From Acidisphaera rubrifaciens HS-AP3 (GTDB lineage Bacteria; Pseudomonadota; Alphaproteobacteria; Acetobacterales; Acetobacteraceae): a DNA stretch of 39,868 nt. Below the pieces are notes generated by a model. It made no database searches. It worked only from the letters and a program-made list of their open reading frames with translations, and was not told where the DNA came from. Positions 8,514-16,356 of this stretch are shown here, in pieces. How positions within the stretch are numbered: the stretch's first letter is position 1; every line of letters begins with the position of its first letter. The stretch lies in assembly GCF_000964365.1 (NCBI RefSeq), contig NZ_BANB01000086.1, positions 1-39,868 on the forward strand. The letters are read 5' to 3'. Made by a program: the position numbers and the translations under genes.

Positions 8514-8591
8514 ATGGCGCGCGGCGGAGGACTTGACCGGCTGCCGGACGGCGATACGGAGAGCGTTACGCGAGTACCACGGATGCCATGA
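8514..8591 (+). CDS. 25-codon upstream ORF coupled to the TPR-glycosyltransferase gene
   Basis: An ATG at 8514 has a near-perfect ribosome binding site (AAGGAGG, 8503-8509) and reads 25 codons to a TGA that overlaps the next gene's ATG by four bases (ATGA, 8588-8591). The downstream gene has no good ribosome binding site of its own. The short ORF (starting MARGGGLDRLPDG) therefore probably delivers ribosomes to it. The peptide resembles nothing I recognise. Alternatively the SD match is fortuitous. Confidence 0.4.
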   Translation: MARGGGLDRLPDGDTESVTRVPRMP

Positions 8592-10078
8592 ACAATCCCG
8601 CCGTCCTCCCGCCGCCTGACACCGTCCAGAAGTCGACCGCTCCCGCCCCCTCGGCCGCCTCGGCTCCGGCGCCGGCTCCCGCCGGCCAGGCGCCCCCGCC
8701 CGACCCGATCGAGGCCGCCCTCGTCCGCGCCCGCCAGGCCGCGCAGGCGAAGCGCTGGAACGAGGCGATGGGCATCTGTCAGGACGTGCTGGCGACCGCC
8801 GCGGACCAGCCGGCCGCCCTGGCGTTGATGGGCACCATCCATGCCCAACGCGGCGCGGTCGAGGAAGGGATCACCCTGCTCGAACGCGCGACCGCGCAGC
8901 AGCCCAACGTCGCCGGCTGGCACGCCAACCTGTGCGCCCTCTACCGTCTGGCCTGCCGCACCCAGGACGCGGTGCGCGCGGGCCAGACGGCCGTGCGGCT
9001 GCAGTCGAACAACCCGCAATACCTGATCAACCTGGCGCTCGCGCTGATCGACCTCGACGAACGCGGTCAGGCGGTGGCGTGCCTCCTGCGCACCCTCGGC
9101 CTCGATCCCAAGGAGGCGTCGGCGCATCTGGCGCTCGGCCAGATCCTGCTCGCACAGGGCGAGATGCAGCCCGGCTGGATCGAATATGAATGGCGCAACG
9201 AGACCGAGGCGGCAAAAGGCACCCTGCCCCGCATCACCTCCGCCCTGTGGAACGGCATGAAGCTGCAGGGGCGGCTGCTGCTGATCGGCGACCAGGGTTA
9301 TGGCGACACGATCCAGTTCGCCCGGTACATCCCGATCGCCGCGAAACTGTGCCAGGGGCTGACAGTCGGATGCAGTCCGGAACTCGCGCCGCTGATCGCC
9401 AAGCTCCCGGGCATCGAGTCGTGCCATCACCGCTGGGATGAGATCCCGGGCCACGCCGCCCACGCCCGCCTGTCGAGCCTGCCGTATCTTCTGCGCACCG
9501 AACTGGACACGATCCCCTGGGATGGGCCCTATCTGAGCCCCGATCCGGCACGCGTCGCTCATTGGCGGGATGTGCTGGATACCCGCCTCGGCCGGGACCG
9601 TCCGCGCATCGGCCTCGCCTGGTCGGGGCGCCCGACGCACCCGAACGACCGCCGCCGGTCGATCCGGCTTTCCGCGCTGCTGCCGCTGTCCGAAGTCGCC
9701 GGTGTGCATTTCGTGTCGCTGCAGCGGCCGATGCCGGCGGCGGACGTGGGCCTTCTGGGGGCCTTCGCGGGGCTGCGCGACGATGCCGACACGCTATCGG
9801 ACTTCGAGGAAACCGCGGCTCTGGTAACCAATCTCGATCTCGTCATAACGGTCGATACGGCGGTGGGCCATCTGACCGGCGCGATCGGTCGGCCGGCCTG
9901 GATCCTCACGCCCCGTCCCAGTGACTGGCGCTGGCTGCTCGAGCGCAGCGATTCGCCGTGGTATCCGTCCGTGCGCCTGTTCCGTCAGCCGGCGCCCGGC
10001 GTATGGGATGTGCCGGTGCGCGAGGCGGCCGAAGCCCTTCGCGCCTTCGTCGCGACCAATCCCCATGCGGGCGCATGA
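8588..10078 (+). CDS. TPR protein with GT9/heptosyltransferase-like domain
   Basis: A 496-residue protein. Residues 1-45 are Pro/Ala-rich. Residues ~45-215 are tetratricopeptide repeats (WNEAMGICQDVLATAADQPAALALMGTIHA, followed by units with AVEEGITLLERATAQQPN and DAVRAGQTAVRLQSNNP). The C-terminal ~270 residues match the domain that follows TPRs in many alphaproteobacterial proteins: IGDQGYGDTIQFARYIP, PRIGLAWSG, HFVSLQ and DLVITVDTAVGHLTGA, the last being the nucleotide-sugar-binding end of GT9-type glycosyltransferases. It probably glycosylates a surface or secreted target. The stop overlaps the next gene's start (ATGA), linking it to the FD..WY repeat protein. Confidence 0.82.
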   Translation: MNNPAVLPPPDTVQKSTAPAPSAASAPAPAPAGQAPPPDPIEAALVRARQAAQAKRWNEAMGICQDVLATAADQPAALALMGTIHAQRGAVEEGITLLERATAQQPNVAGWHANLCALYRLACRTQDAVRAGQTAVRLQSNNPQYLINLALALIDLDERGQAVACLLRTLGLDPKEASAHLALGQILLAQGEMQPGWIEYEWRNETEAAKGTLPRITSALWNGMKLQGRLLLIGDQGYGDTIQFARYIPIAAKLCQGLTVGCSPELAPLIAKLPGIESCHHRWDEIPGHAAHARLSSLPYLLRTELDTIPWDGPYLSPDPARVAHWRDVLDTRLGRDRPRIGLAWSGRPTHPNDRRRSIRLSALLPLSEVAGVHFVSLQRPMPAADVGLLGAFAGLRDDADTLSDFEETAALVTNLDLVITVDTAVGHLTGAIGRPAWILTPRPSDWRWLLERSDSPWYPSVRLFRQPAPGVWDVPVREAAEALRAFVATNPHAGA

Positions 10079-11142
10079 CAGAGACCGCGGAGATCGCCGC
10101 GACGGGGCTGTTCGACGCCGCGTGGTATGCGCGCGTGCACCCCGATATCGTGGCGGCCGGCATCGCCCCCGAAGACCACTATGCCCGCTTCGGCGAAGCT
10201 GAAGGGCGACCGCCCAACGCCTATTTCGACGTGATCGACTACCGCGCGCGTGCCGGCCATATCGGCGACATGTCGCCGCTGCTGCATTATGCCCGACACG
10301 GGGAGGCGGCCGACATGGCGCCCGGCCCGAACTTCGACCCCGCCTGGTACCGCGATGCCTACGACCTCCCGCGCAGCACCTCGGCGCTGGCGGACTTTCT
10401 GCGCAACCGTGCCAGCCGCCGGCGGCTTCCGTGTCGCGATCTGTATGTCGCGGCACGCAGCGGGCCCTACGCGACACTCCCGCCCGACAGTGACATGTTC
10501 GAGGTCATCATTGCCGACCGGCGCCGCAAGGCACTGCCGACCGAAGCCGCCATCATCGGGCAATCGGGCCTGTTCGACGCCAACCATTACCTGATCAACG
10601 GATCGGACGTGCACGAGGCCGCGCTGGACCCGATCGAGCATTTCTGCGGCTTCGGTTGGCGGGAGGGGCGGCAGCCGAACATCTACTTCAACACCGCCTG
10701 GTATCTGCGGACCAACCCCGAGGTCGAACGCCTCGGCATCAATCCGCTCTGCCACTATATCCTGGAAGGCGAGGCCGCCGGCCGCCGGCCGGTCGTGTAT
10801 TTCGACCCGCTCTGGTACCGCGCCACGTATGACGTGCCACCGGAGCGCCTAGCGCTCGCGCATTTTCTGGAACGCCGCCGCAGTCAGACCGTCAGCCCCA
10901 ACGCCGCCTTCGACCTCGCGTGGTATCTGAAAACCTATGCGCAGCAGGTCGGACCCAACCGGGACCCCTTTGCCCACTATCTACAGACCGGCACGTATCG
11001 GGATGTCTGGCCGGCGCCGGACTTCGATCCGGTGGCGTGGCGCCGCCGCACCATCGGGCGGCGCACCCGCCACTTTCAGTGGCGCCTGCATCCGGACACG
11101 GACAACCCTCTCATCCGCCAGCTGCACGAGGCCTATCGCTAG
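10075..11142 (+). CDS. FD..WY tandem-repeat protein of a polysaccharide/glycosylation locus
   Basis: A 355-residue protein built from about eight copies of a ~35-45 residue unit of the type FDxxWYxxxxPDxxxxGxxPxxHYxxxGxxEGRxPN. Clear units start at FDAAWY, FDVIDY, FDPAWY, FDANHY, FNTAWY, FDPLWY, FDLAWY and FDPVAW. An unrelated ~60-residue segment (around 10420-10560) splits units 3 and 4. The repeats occur fused to or beside glycosyltransferases in Acetobacteraceae and other alphaproteobacteria; their role is unknown. There is no signal peptide. ATG at 10075 overlaps the upstream TGA. The last 32 bases overlap the convergent esterase gene. Confidence 0.75.
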   Translation: MTETAEIAATGLFDAAWYARVHPDIVAAGIAPEDHYARFGEAEGRPPNAYFDVIDYRARAGHIGDMSPLLHYARHGEAADMAPGPNFDPAWYRDAYDLPRSTSALADFLRNRASRRRLPCRDLYVAARSGPYATLPPDSDMFEVIIADRRRKALPTEAAIIGQSGLFDANHYLINGSDVHEAALDPIEHFCGFGWREGRQPNIYFNTAWYLRTNPEVERLGINPLCHYILEGEAAGRRPVVYFDPLWYRATYDVPPERLALAHFLERRRSQTVSPNAAFDLAWYLKTYAQQVGPNRDPFAHYLQTGTYRDVWPAPDFDPVAWRRRTIGRRTRHFQWRLHPDTDNPLIRQLHEAYR

Positions 11143-12190
11143 GCGCCTGCCCTCCGCCAAGCGCGAAGAAGGCCGCGATTTCCGCCGTCGCATCGATGGC
11201 GGTCGGCGCGACCCACCGGCCGGGGCGCCCGTCGGGACCAATGGGATAGGCATGATCGACGCCGCTCAGGGCCCACCGCTCAACAACCGTATCGGCGCCG
11301 TCGGACGACCACGCCTCATACCGCACACGACCATCGCACACCGAAGCCGACTTCACCGGCGGCCCGGCAAGCCCCTGCAGGGCGCACCATTGCTGCACGA
11401 GCAACGCCGCGTTCTCGTCGTTGACCACCTGATCCGCCGTGCCGTGCCACACCGACAAGCGCGGCCACCGGCCCACATATCCGGCGGGAGCAAGGGCCCG
11501 TGCGCGACTGTCCCACTGGGCATCGGACATACTGGCCGCCGGCGCCACCATCTTGTGAAGCGCCTCGCCGGCGGAATGGGCGACCCCGACCGGCAGGCCA
11601 GCAACCACCGCGCCCGCGGCGATACGGTCCGGCGCCGCCGCCATCAGCGCGGCCGCCATCGCCCCGCCCGCAGACAGTCCAACCACGCATGTGCGATCCG
11701 GATCACAATCGTGGCGCGCGCGCAGGCCGTCGACGATGTGACCCAGCGAGGCCAGCTCCGCACGGCCTGCCGGTCCGTCCACGTCGAACCAGTTGAAGCA
11801 CTGGCTGTGGTTGTTCTCCCGCCGCTGCTCGGGCACGGCAAGGATGCCCCCGGCACGCTCGATGCGCGCCAGCCATCCGCTTTCGCGGGCAAAGGTGGCC
11901 GCATCCTGGCGACACCCGTGCAGAAGCAGCACCAGCGGCGGACGGGCCTCCAGGCGGGCGGATTTATATAGCAGGAGCCCCAGCTTGCCTGGATTGTTGC
12001 GCTCGAAACGGACACGGCGCAGCGCAGGGCCATCCGTCCCATCCGGTACGTCCGACCGCCGCGCCGTCCGACCGGACGGTTTCGCGCTCCGTCGGGGCGA
12101 CGATGGCGTGACCAGGGGCATCATGTCCGGCAAGCCAAGCCCCGCCTGCAATCGCCGCGCGGTATCGGCCAGTTGATCCATCCACTTCAT
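11111..12190 (-). CDS. PHB depolymerase family esterase
   Basis: A 359-residue alpha/beta hydrolase of the polyhydroxybutyrate-depolymerase / feruloyl-esterase-like family. The oxyanion-hole block is LLLHGCRQDAATFARESGW, the nucleophile elbow is GLSAGGAMA (Ser173), the acid is Asp253 in HGTADQVV, and the base is His313 in SGVDHAYP. There is no obvious Sec signal peptide, so it is probably intracellular or exported otherwise, which differs from true extracellular depolymerases; the substrate is uncertain. ATG at 12190 begins MKWMDQLADTARRLQ, the family's usual start. It overlaps the repeat-protein gene tail to tail. Confidence 0.87.
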   Translation of the reverse strand: MKWMDQLADTARRLQAGLGLPDMMPLVTPSSPRRSAKPSGRTARRSDVPDGTDGPALRRVRFERNNPGKLGLLLYKSARLEARPPLVLLLHGCRQDAATFARESGWLARIERAGGILAVPEQRRENNHSQCFNWFDVDGPAGRAELASLGHIVDGLRARHDCDPDRTCVVGLSAGGAMAAALMAAAPDRIAAGAVVAGLPVGVAHSAGEALHKMVAPAASMSDAQWDSRARALAPAGYVGRWPRLSVWHGTADQVVNDENAALLVQQWCALQGLAGPPVKSASVCDGRVRYEAWSSDGADTVVERWALSGVDHAYPIGPDGRPGRWVAPTAIDATAEIAAFFALGGGQAPSDRPRAAGG

Positions 12191-12311
12191 GAGAGTGCCT
12201 TCGCTAGCGCCGGACCCCGGCCTACCCCTTCGAACGCACCAGTCCGAAGGAAGATTGCTGCGGTGCACAAAATAAGCGGATGACGACGCTGCGCGCTCGG
12301 CGAAGCGCCGC

Positions 12312-12791
12312 CTACGGATGCGTGTGGATCGGGTCGATCCATGGCACGTGCTCGGCCTTCTCCGCCGCGTCGATATCGAGATTGACGACCACCGCCTCGT
12401 TGTCACTGCGCACGAGCACGCACTGAAGCGGCTCGTCGGCCAATGCGTTGATCTCCTGATGCGGCACGTACGGGGGCACATAGATGAAGTCCCCGGGTCC
12501 CGCCTCGGCCGTGTACTCCAGGCGTTCGCCCCACCGCATCCGGGCACGACCGCTGACGACGTAAATGACGCTTTCCAGGGCACCGTGATGATGGGCGCCG
12601 GTCTTCGCGTCCGGATCGATGCGGACGGTGCCGGCCCATATCTTCTGTGCACCCACCCGCGCGGCATTGATCGCCGCGGCCCGCTGCATGCCGGGGGTCT
12701 GGGCCGTATTGGCGTCCAGGCGATCGCCCGGGATCACACGCACACCGTCATGCTTCCAGTCCCGGGGACCGGTGGCCTTTGTCTCGTCCAT
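12312..12791 (-). CDS. Cupin-domain protein
   Basis: A 159-residue protein with a single cupin beta barrel. Metal ligands are visible in TGAHHHGALES (His67-69, Glu73) and in VPPYVPHQEIN (His111), the two cupin motifs. Between them are VIYVVSGRARMRWG and the YTAEAGPGDFIYVP turn typical of the fold. Cupins of this length include isomerases, dioxygenases and sugar-binding regulators; nothing here fixes the reaction. ATG at 12791 is chosen over the in-frame extension to 12929, which is Arg-rich and unlike protein sequence. Downstream lies the esterase, 121 bases away, and upstream is the presumed prophage edge. Confidence 0.8.
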   Translation of the reverse strand: MDETKATGPRDWKHDGVRVIPGDRLDANTAQTPGMQRAAAINAARVGAQKIWAGTVRIDPDAKTGAHHHGALESVIYVVSGRARMRWGERLEYTAEAGPGDFIYVPPYVPHQEINALADEPLQCVLVRSDNEAVVVNLDIDAAEKAEHVPWIDPIHTHP

Positions 12792-12949
12792 GATCGCTCT
12801 CCTGCGAGCCCAGAGTGCCACGCCACCACGACTTGGCAACCCGGACGCCTCGAGGCGAGGCGCACGGCTGCCGTGTGTGAAGCACCTCACAGACATGCGA
12901 CGTCGATAGGCCGAGATTGCGCCTTGCACTCACGAGGGGGCTGTTCGCG

Positions 12950-13645
12950 ATGCTGTCGACCCAGAGCCGCCTTCGTCCCTTCGCCGGCGAGCGCGCGCGC
13001 GTCCAGTTGGAGCATGTCGCGGGCAGCGCGATTGGGAACGCCCTCGATTGGGAAGCCCGATTAGGTTCAGCGATGCGCCCCGGGATGCGCGATGCGCTGC
13101 GGGCCTCGCAGCATGTGACCTTCGCCACGGAAGACGGTACCGGGCGCGTGCTCGGCCTCGTGGCCGCGACGTCCCGGTCGACGACGAACGAGCCGTTCCT
13201 GCTTCTCGATCATGTGCTGGTCGGGTCGGACCGGGCAGGTCATCGCCTTCTGCGCCGGCTTGTCGCGTTGCTGGTGCTGCGTGTCGCGGGACGGGAAGGC
13301 GTGCCCCACGCCATCGCTGCGGCGCTGCCCGAAGCGACGATCGCAACGTCCCTCCGCGATCTGTCGGCCGCCTTCACCGAATCTGCCGCCTACCCGCAAG
13401 GCATGGACGCGACCGTGTCGCTGGCGACCGTGCGGTTGGCGACACGAATTGCACACGAGATTGCGCCCTCGCGCAGTTACGACCTTGCCAGGAGCATGCT
13501 GCGGAGCGGTGGCCGAGACGCCACGACCGCGTCGCCGGTCGGCTTTGCGGAATGGCATGACGATTGTCTTGTCGTTCTCGACCTGCGGGGTGCCGACGAG
13601 ACGGTAATCATCGACGATGCCCGTGCGGCGTACCGCCGGCGCTGA
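12950..13645 (+). CDS. GNAT-like protein of unknown function at the prophage edge
   Basis: A 231-residue protein. The stretch FATEDGTGRVLGLVAATSRS, then FLLLDHVLVGSDRAGHRLLRRLVALLVLRV, resembles the central strand and pyrophosphate-binding helix of an N-acetyltransferase, but the canonical Q/RxxGxG/A is replaced by DRAGHRL. The C-terminal half has no recognised fold and ends with CLVVLDLRGADETVIIDDARAAYRR. ATG at 12950 follows GAGGGGG nine bases upstream; the TTG at 12917 is weaker. It is the only plus-strand gene at this end of the phage module and converges on it, overlapping the next gene by 38 bases, as expected of a cargo (moron) gene or the first host gene. Confidence 0.6.
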   Translation: MLSTQSRLRPFAGERARVQLEHVAGSAIGNALDWEARLGSAMRPGMRDALRASQHVTFATEDGTGRVLGLVAATSRSTTNEPFLLLDHVLVGSDRAGHRLLRRLVALLVLRVAGREGVPHAIAAALPEATIATSLRDLSAAFTESAAYPQGMDATVSLATVRLATRIAHEIAPSRSYDLARSMLRSGGRDATTASPVGFAEWHDDCLVVLDLRGADETVIIDDARAAYRRR

Positions 13646-13988
13646 AACCTGGATTAGCCGCCTCACACAGACTGAGGCACAGTCGAAGCCGGGGCAGACT
13701 GGCGATCACGACACCGTCCCCACCGACGATTTCGCGCTCGACCGTCACGATACCGCCCGACTGGGGCATGAACGAAAGAACGGTGCGGCCGCTTCCGGAC
13801 GGCACGGGCTCGGGCCCAAGCGTTGTCACAGGAGGCCTCGTCGCATAGGCCACAGACGCAGGCATGGCACGCAAATGCGCGAAATACGGCGCTGCCAGCA
13901 CAGCCGATACGCCCGCCATGACGAGATGACGACGGCGGCGCACCCTGCGCCGTCGCCGCATCTGCGCGATGTGCTCCCGGCGGCTCAT
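13608..13988 (-). CDS. Small membrane-anchored protein, possible lysis accessory
   Basis: A 126-residue protein beginning with a strongly basic stretch (MSRREHIAQMRRRRRVRRRRH), one transmembrane segment (~21-37, LVMAGVSAVLAAPYFAHL) and a ~85-residue part predicted outside the membrane (VTTLGPEPVPSGSGRTVLSFMP and onward). Its start codon overlaps the stop of the holin-like gene (ATGA), so the two are translationally coupled. The topology (N-in, periplasmic domain) would suit an inner-membrane spanin or lysis regulator, but the expected coiled coil is absent. No family recognised. Confidence 0.5.
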   Translation of the reverse strand: MSRREHIAQMRRRRRVRRRRHLVMAGVSAVLAAPYFAHLRAMPASVAYATRPPVTTLGPEPVPSGSGRTVLSFMPQSGGIVTVEREIVGGDGVVIASLPRLRLCLSLCEAANPGFSAGGTPHGHRR

Positions 13989-14326
13989 CGATGCAGCGTG
14001 CCGGTCAGGGCGTTCCATCCATAGGCCAGCAGCGCCAGCAAGGCCGCCATGAGCAGACTTTTCCAAAACGCCCAGTCCTCGCGGCTGACGAAGCTTTCAG
14101 TGACTTCCTTCAGGCTGTCCTGGAATGTCTCGGCCTGACTTGTCAGGGCGGCGCTGAACCGTTCCGACATCTGGCGCAGCCCGTCCTCGAGTTCGGTGTC
14201 CCGGTTGCCCAGCTTTTCCACCGCGAGCACGACATGCCGCATCTGCTCCTCCAGTCGCGCGAGGCGTTCGACGACCTCGTCGACCACGGCATTGAACGGG
14301 ACCATCTTACCCGCTGTCTGGCGCAT
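13985..14326 (-). CDS. Holin-like coiled-coil protein with C-terminal membrane anchor (XhlA-like architecture)
   Basis: A 113-residue protein. Residues ~12-80 form a long amphipathic coiled coil (VVDEVVERLARLEEQMRHVV, then LEDGLRQMSERFSAAL). A single transmembrane segment spans ~88-107 (FWKSLLMAALLALLAYGW), followed by a short tail. This order matches XhlA-type phage lysis proteins, although it is longer than usual. Position after the last fibre gene, where phages keep lysis genes, supports it. ATG at 14326 is used; the in-frame extension to 14431 runs into the fibre gene. RNA-level coupling to the following gene is shown by their ATGA overlap. Confidence 0.55.
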   Translation of the reverse strand: MRQTAGKMVPFNAVVDEVVERLARLEEQMRHVVLAVEKLGNRDTELEDGLRQMSERFSAALTSQAETFQDSLKEVTESFVSREDWAFWKSLLMAALLALLAYGWNALTGTLHR

Positions 14327-14337
14327 GAGCCTCCCCT

Positions 14338-16356
14338 TTAAGGTGTGTCGGACAGCACGACCGGCTGTGTTGTCGCCGCCAGCGGAAAATCGATCAGCCA
14401 GGCGCTTCCGAGATCCGCCGCGATGTCCCACCCGGCAGGCTTGACGACGTCAGACCAGTTGTCGGTGACGGCGTTGCCGCGCCCGATGCGCCCGATGCCC
14501 CACGGGTAGAACAACAGGCAGCCATTGCTGGGATTGACGAGGGGCTGCGCGAGGGTGATTTGGAGATGCGTCGGGTCGATGCGGCTGCAGGCGACCGCCG
14601 TGACCAGCCTACCGGGGCTTGCGACGGAGCCACCATCCATCACCACGAAGCCGGCGCCCTGTGGCGCGAGACCCGGCAGTTTCAGGTCATCACCGGCGTC
14701 GTGCTGAACCGTCACGACGAGTATCGTGTCGCTCTCCCGATAGACATGCGTGATCGCCGGCCCCCCGCGCTGCGGCAGTCCGGACGGCAACGCCGTGATG
14801 CTGTCCCCGCGTCCGGCCGTCAGGAGCGCCTGGGCCGCGACGGGAGCGGCTAGGCGTCCCAGGCGGACATTGTCGATCGAGTCGAGATGCGATCCGTCGG
14901 TGCCGCCGCGCGGATTGCTGTCGGCGGTCATCGGCATGACGCAGGTGAGATCATAGCCCGCCAAGGTCGACAATTCCTGCACCGTCTCACGGATCATCTG
15001 CGTACCGCCGTCCGTGCCAAGACCGAACGGCATCGCGTTCCACCACAGGTGCGGAAGGCTCGCTGCGGTCGCGCCCGGAACCATCGCGCGTTCGAGGGCC
15101 ACGAAGCGCTGCACCGCCGATTTATACGTTGCCTTCTCGGCATAGGCGCGCGCGCTGTCGCTCTCGCTCCAGAACCAGAAGATGGCATCGGCGTCGGCGA
15201 GATCAGCGGCGGTCTGTGCGGCCAGAAAGGCCTGATCCGACAGCCCGTCCGCCCCCAGCGCCCATGTCGACGGGTCGGACCCGTCGCCCGGATCATTCAG
15301 GAACGATCCTCCGTACAGCCCGGCATAAAGCCCATGGCTCGCCACCATGGTCTGTGTGGAGCTCGCAAGCAGGTTCCACGCAAGCGCACCGAGATGCCAT
15401 GCGATTCCCTGCACCATCAGCGACGCGGCGCCATCGTTCTCGACGAAATTGATCGCGTTCGACTGGCCGTTCACGATCAGCGAAACGCCCTTGCGCGGCC
15501 CGAGGGCCCAGCGGCCGGCGTACTGCATGACGGCTGCTGCCTCGGCATCACTGAGCGCTCGTTCCCATGTGACGCATTCATTGAGCCAGCATTGCGCGCC
15601 GCCATTGGGGGTGCCGTCGTGCAGCAACGTCATCATCGCGGCACCCGCCGGCAACGGATTGGCGGCCCCCGTCGCGACCCGCGTCCCGTCGAGCCACGCG
15701 TCGACGCCGATACCGGGCGTGTTCCGCAGCAGCACCGCGTGGGTGTGACGCCGCTCCAGCGCCGACGTCAGGACGGGTCCGCCCGCCCCTGGCCAAAGCG
15801 CAAGCGTGCCGGGCACGGTGCTCGACGCCGAGAGCACCGGCATCGATCCCGATTGCAGCAGCACGATCGCCGCACCGTCCCGTCCCGAGTCCTGCCGCAG
15901 GTTGGGCCGCGACCAGACAAGGAGGCGCGACCACGCGGTATCGGGGCCGAACTCCACCGCGCCGGCCTGAAAGCCGAGATCGGGCGACAGCGCCGGCTGC
16001 AGGAAACCCGGCGTCGCTGCATTGTAGCCGATGCCGCCGAGCAGGCCGGAGACACGCGGCATCGCCGACGCGACCGCCCCACCCGCATAGGCATAGGGCA
16101 GCATCGGGCGGCCGCCGCCCGAGCGGTCGGCGACGGCGTATACGGCGCTTCCCCACGCGGGGACCGGCGCACCGTTCGCTCCCAACAGGCCCGCAATCGT
16201 GCTGGCATCCCACCAGCCCGATGCACCGACCGCCCCCCCGGGCGAGGTGGCCGTCGGCGTTGCGGTCGCGACGGTCGACGCCAACGCGCGCCAGAGCACG
16301 GGCTGTCCGGGGGCCGCCAGAAGCGGACGGCCGGGCGCGATGAAAGCGATGCTCAC
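14338..16356 (-). CDS. Tail fibre/tailspike protein with LamG-like and SGNH hydrolase domains
   Basis: A 672-residue phage appendage protein. Residues ~45-285 form a concanavalin/LamG-like domain (GWWDAS, then [23 protein letters not shown], the usual end of such domains). Residues ~290-515 are an SGNH-type esterase: NGQSNA (Ser299) is block I and [14 protein letters not shown] (Asp487, His490) is the catalytic block V, with FWFWSESDS between them. Family members de-acetylate carbohydrates such as sialic acid or O-acetylated polysaccharide. A beta-rich C-terminal domain follows. The start is GTG at 16356, overlapping the previous stop (GTGA). It probably trims the host capsule or LPS during adsorption. 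Confidence 0.75.
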   Translation of the reverse strand: MSIAFIAPGRPLLAAPGQPVLWRALASTVATATPTATSPGGAVGASGWWDASTIAGLLGANGAPVPAWGSAVYAVADRSGGGRPMLPYAYAGGAVASAMPRVSGLLGGIGYNAATPGFLQPALSPDLGFQAGAVEFGPDTAWSRLLVWSRPNLRQDSGRDGAAIVLLQSGSMPVLSASSTVPGTLALWPGAGGPVLTSALERRHTHAVLLRNTPGIGVDAWLDGTRVATGAANPLPAGAAMMTLLHDGTPNGGAQCWLNECVTWERALSDAEAAAVMQYAGRWALGPRKGVSLIVNGQSNAINFVENDGAASLMVQGIAWHLGALAWNLLASSTQTMVASHGLYAGLYGGSFLNDPGDGSDPSTWALGADGLSDQAFLAAQTAADLADADAIFWFWSESDSARAYAEKATYKSAVQRFVALERAMVPGATAASLPHLWWNAMPFGLGTDGGTQMIRETVQELSTLAGYDLTCVMPMTADSNPRGGTDGSHLDSIDNVRLGRLAAPVAAQALLTAGRGDSITALPSGLPQRGGPAITHVYRESDTILVVTVQHDAGDDLKLPGLAPQGAGFVVMDGGSVASPGRLVTAVACSRIDPTHLQITLAQPLVNPSNGCLLFYPWGIGRIGRGNAVTDNWSDVVKPAGWDIAADLGSAWLIDFPLAATTQPVVLSDTP

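Noticed and set aside
12191-12311. A CCTTCG/CGAAGG inverted repeat between cupin and esterase, considered as tRNA or att remnant
   Set aside because: Only a 6-bp stem, no tRNA arms or T-loop sequence, and no T-run. No tRNA or rRNA gene was seen anywhere in the window.
12846-12857. Perfect 12-bp palindrome CGCCTCGAGGCG near the presumed prophage border
   Set aside because: Considered as an attachment core or operator, but no second copy or integrase is visible and such palindromes arise by chance in GC-rich DNA.
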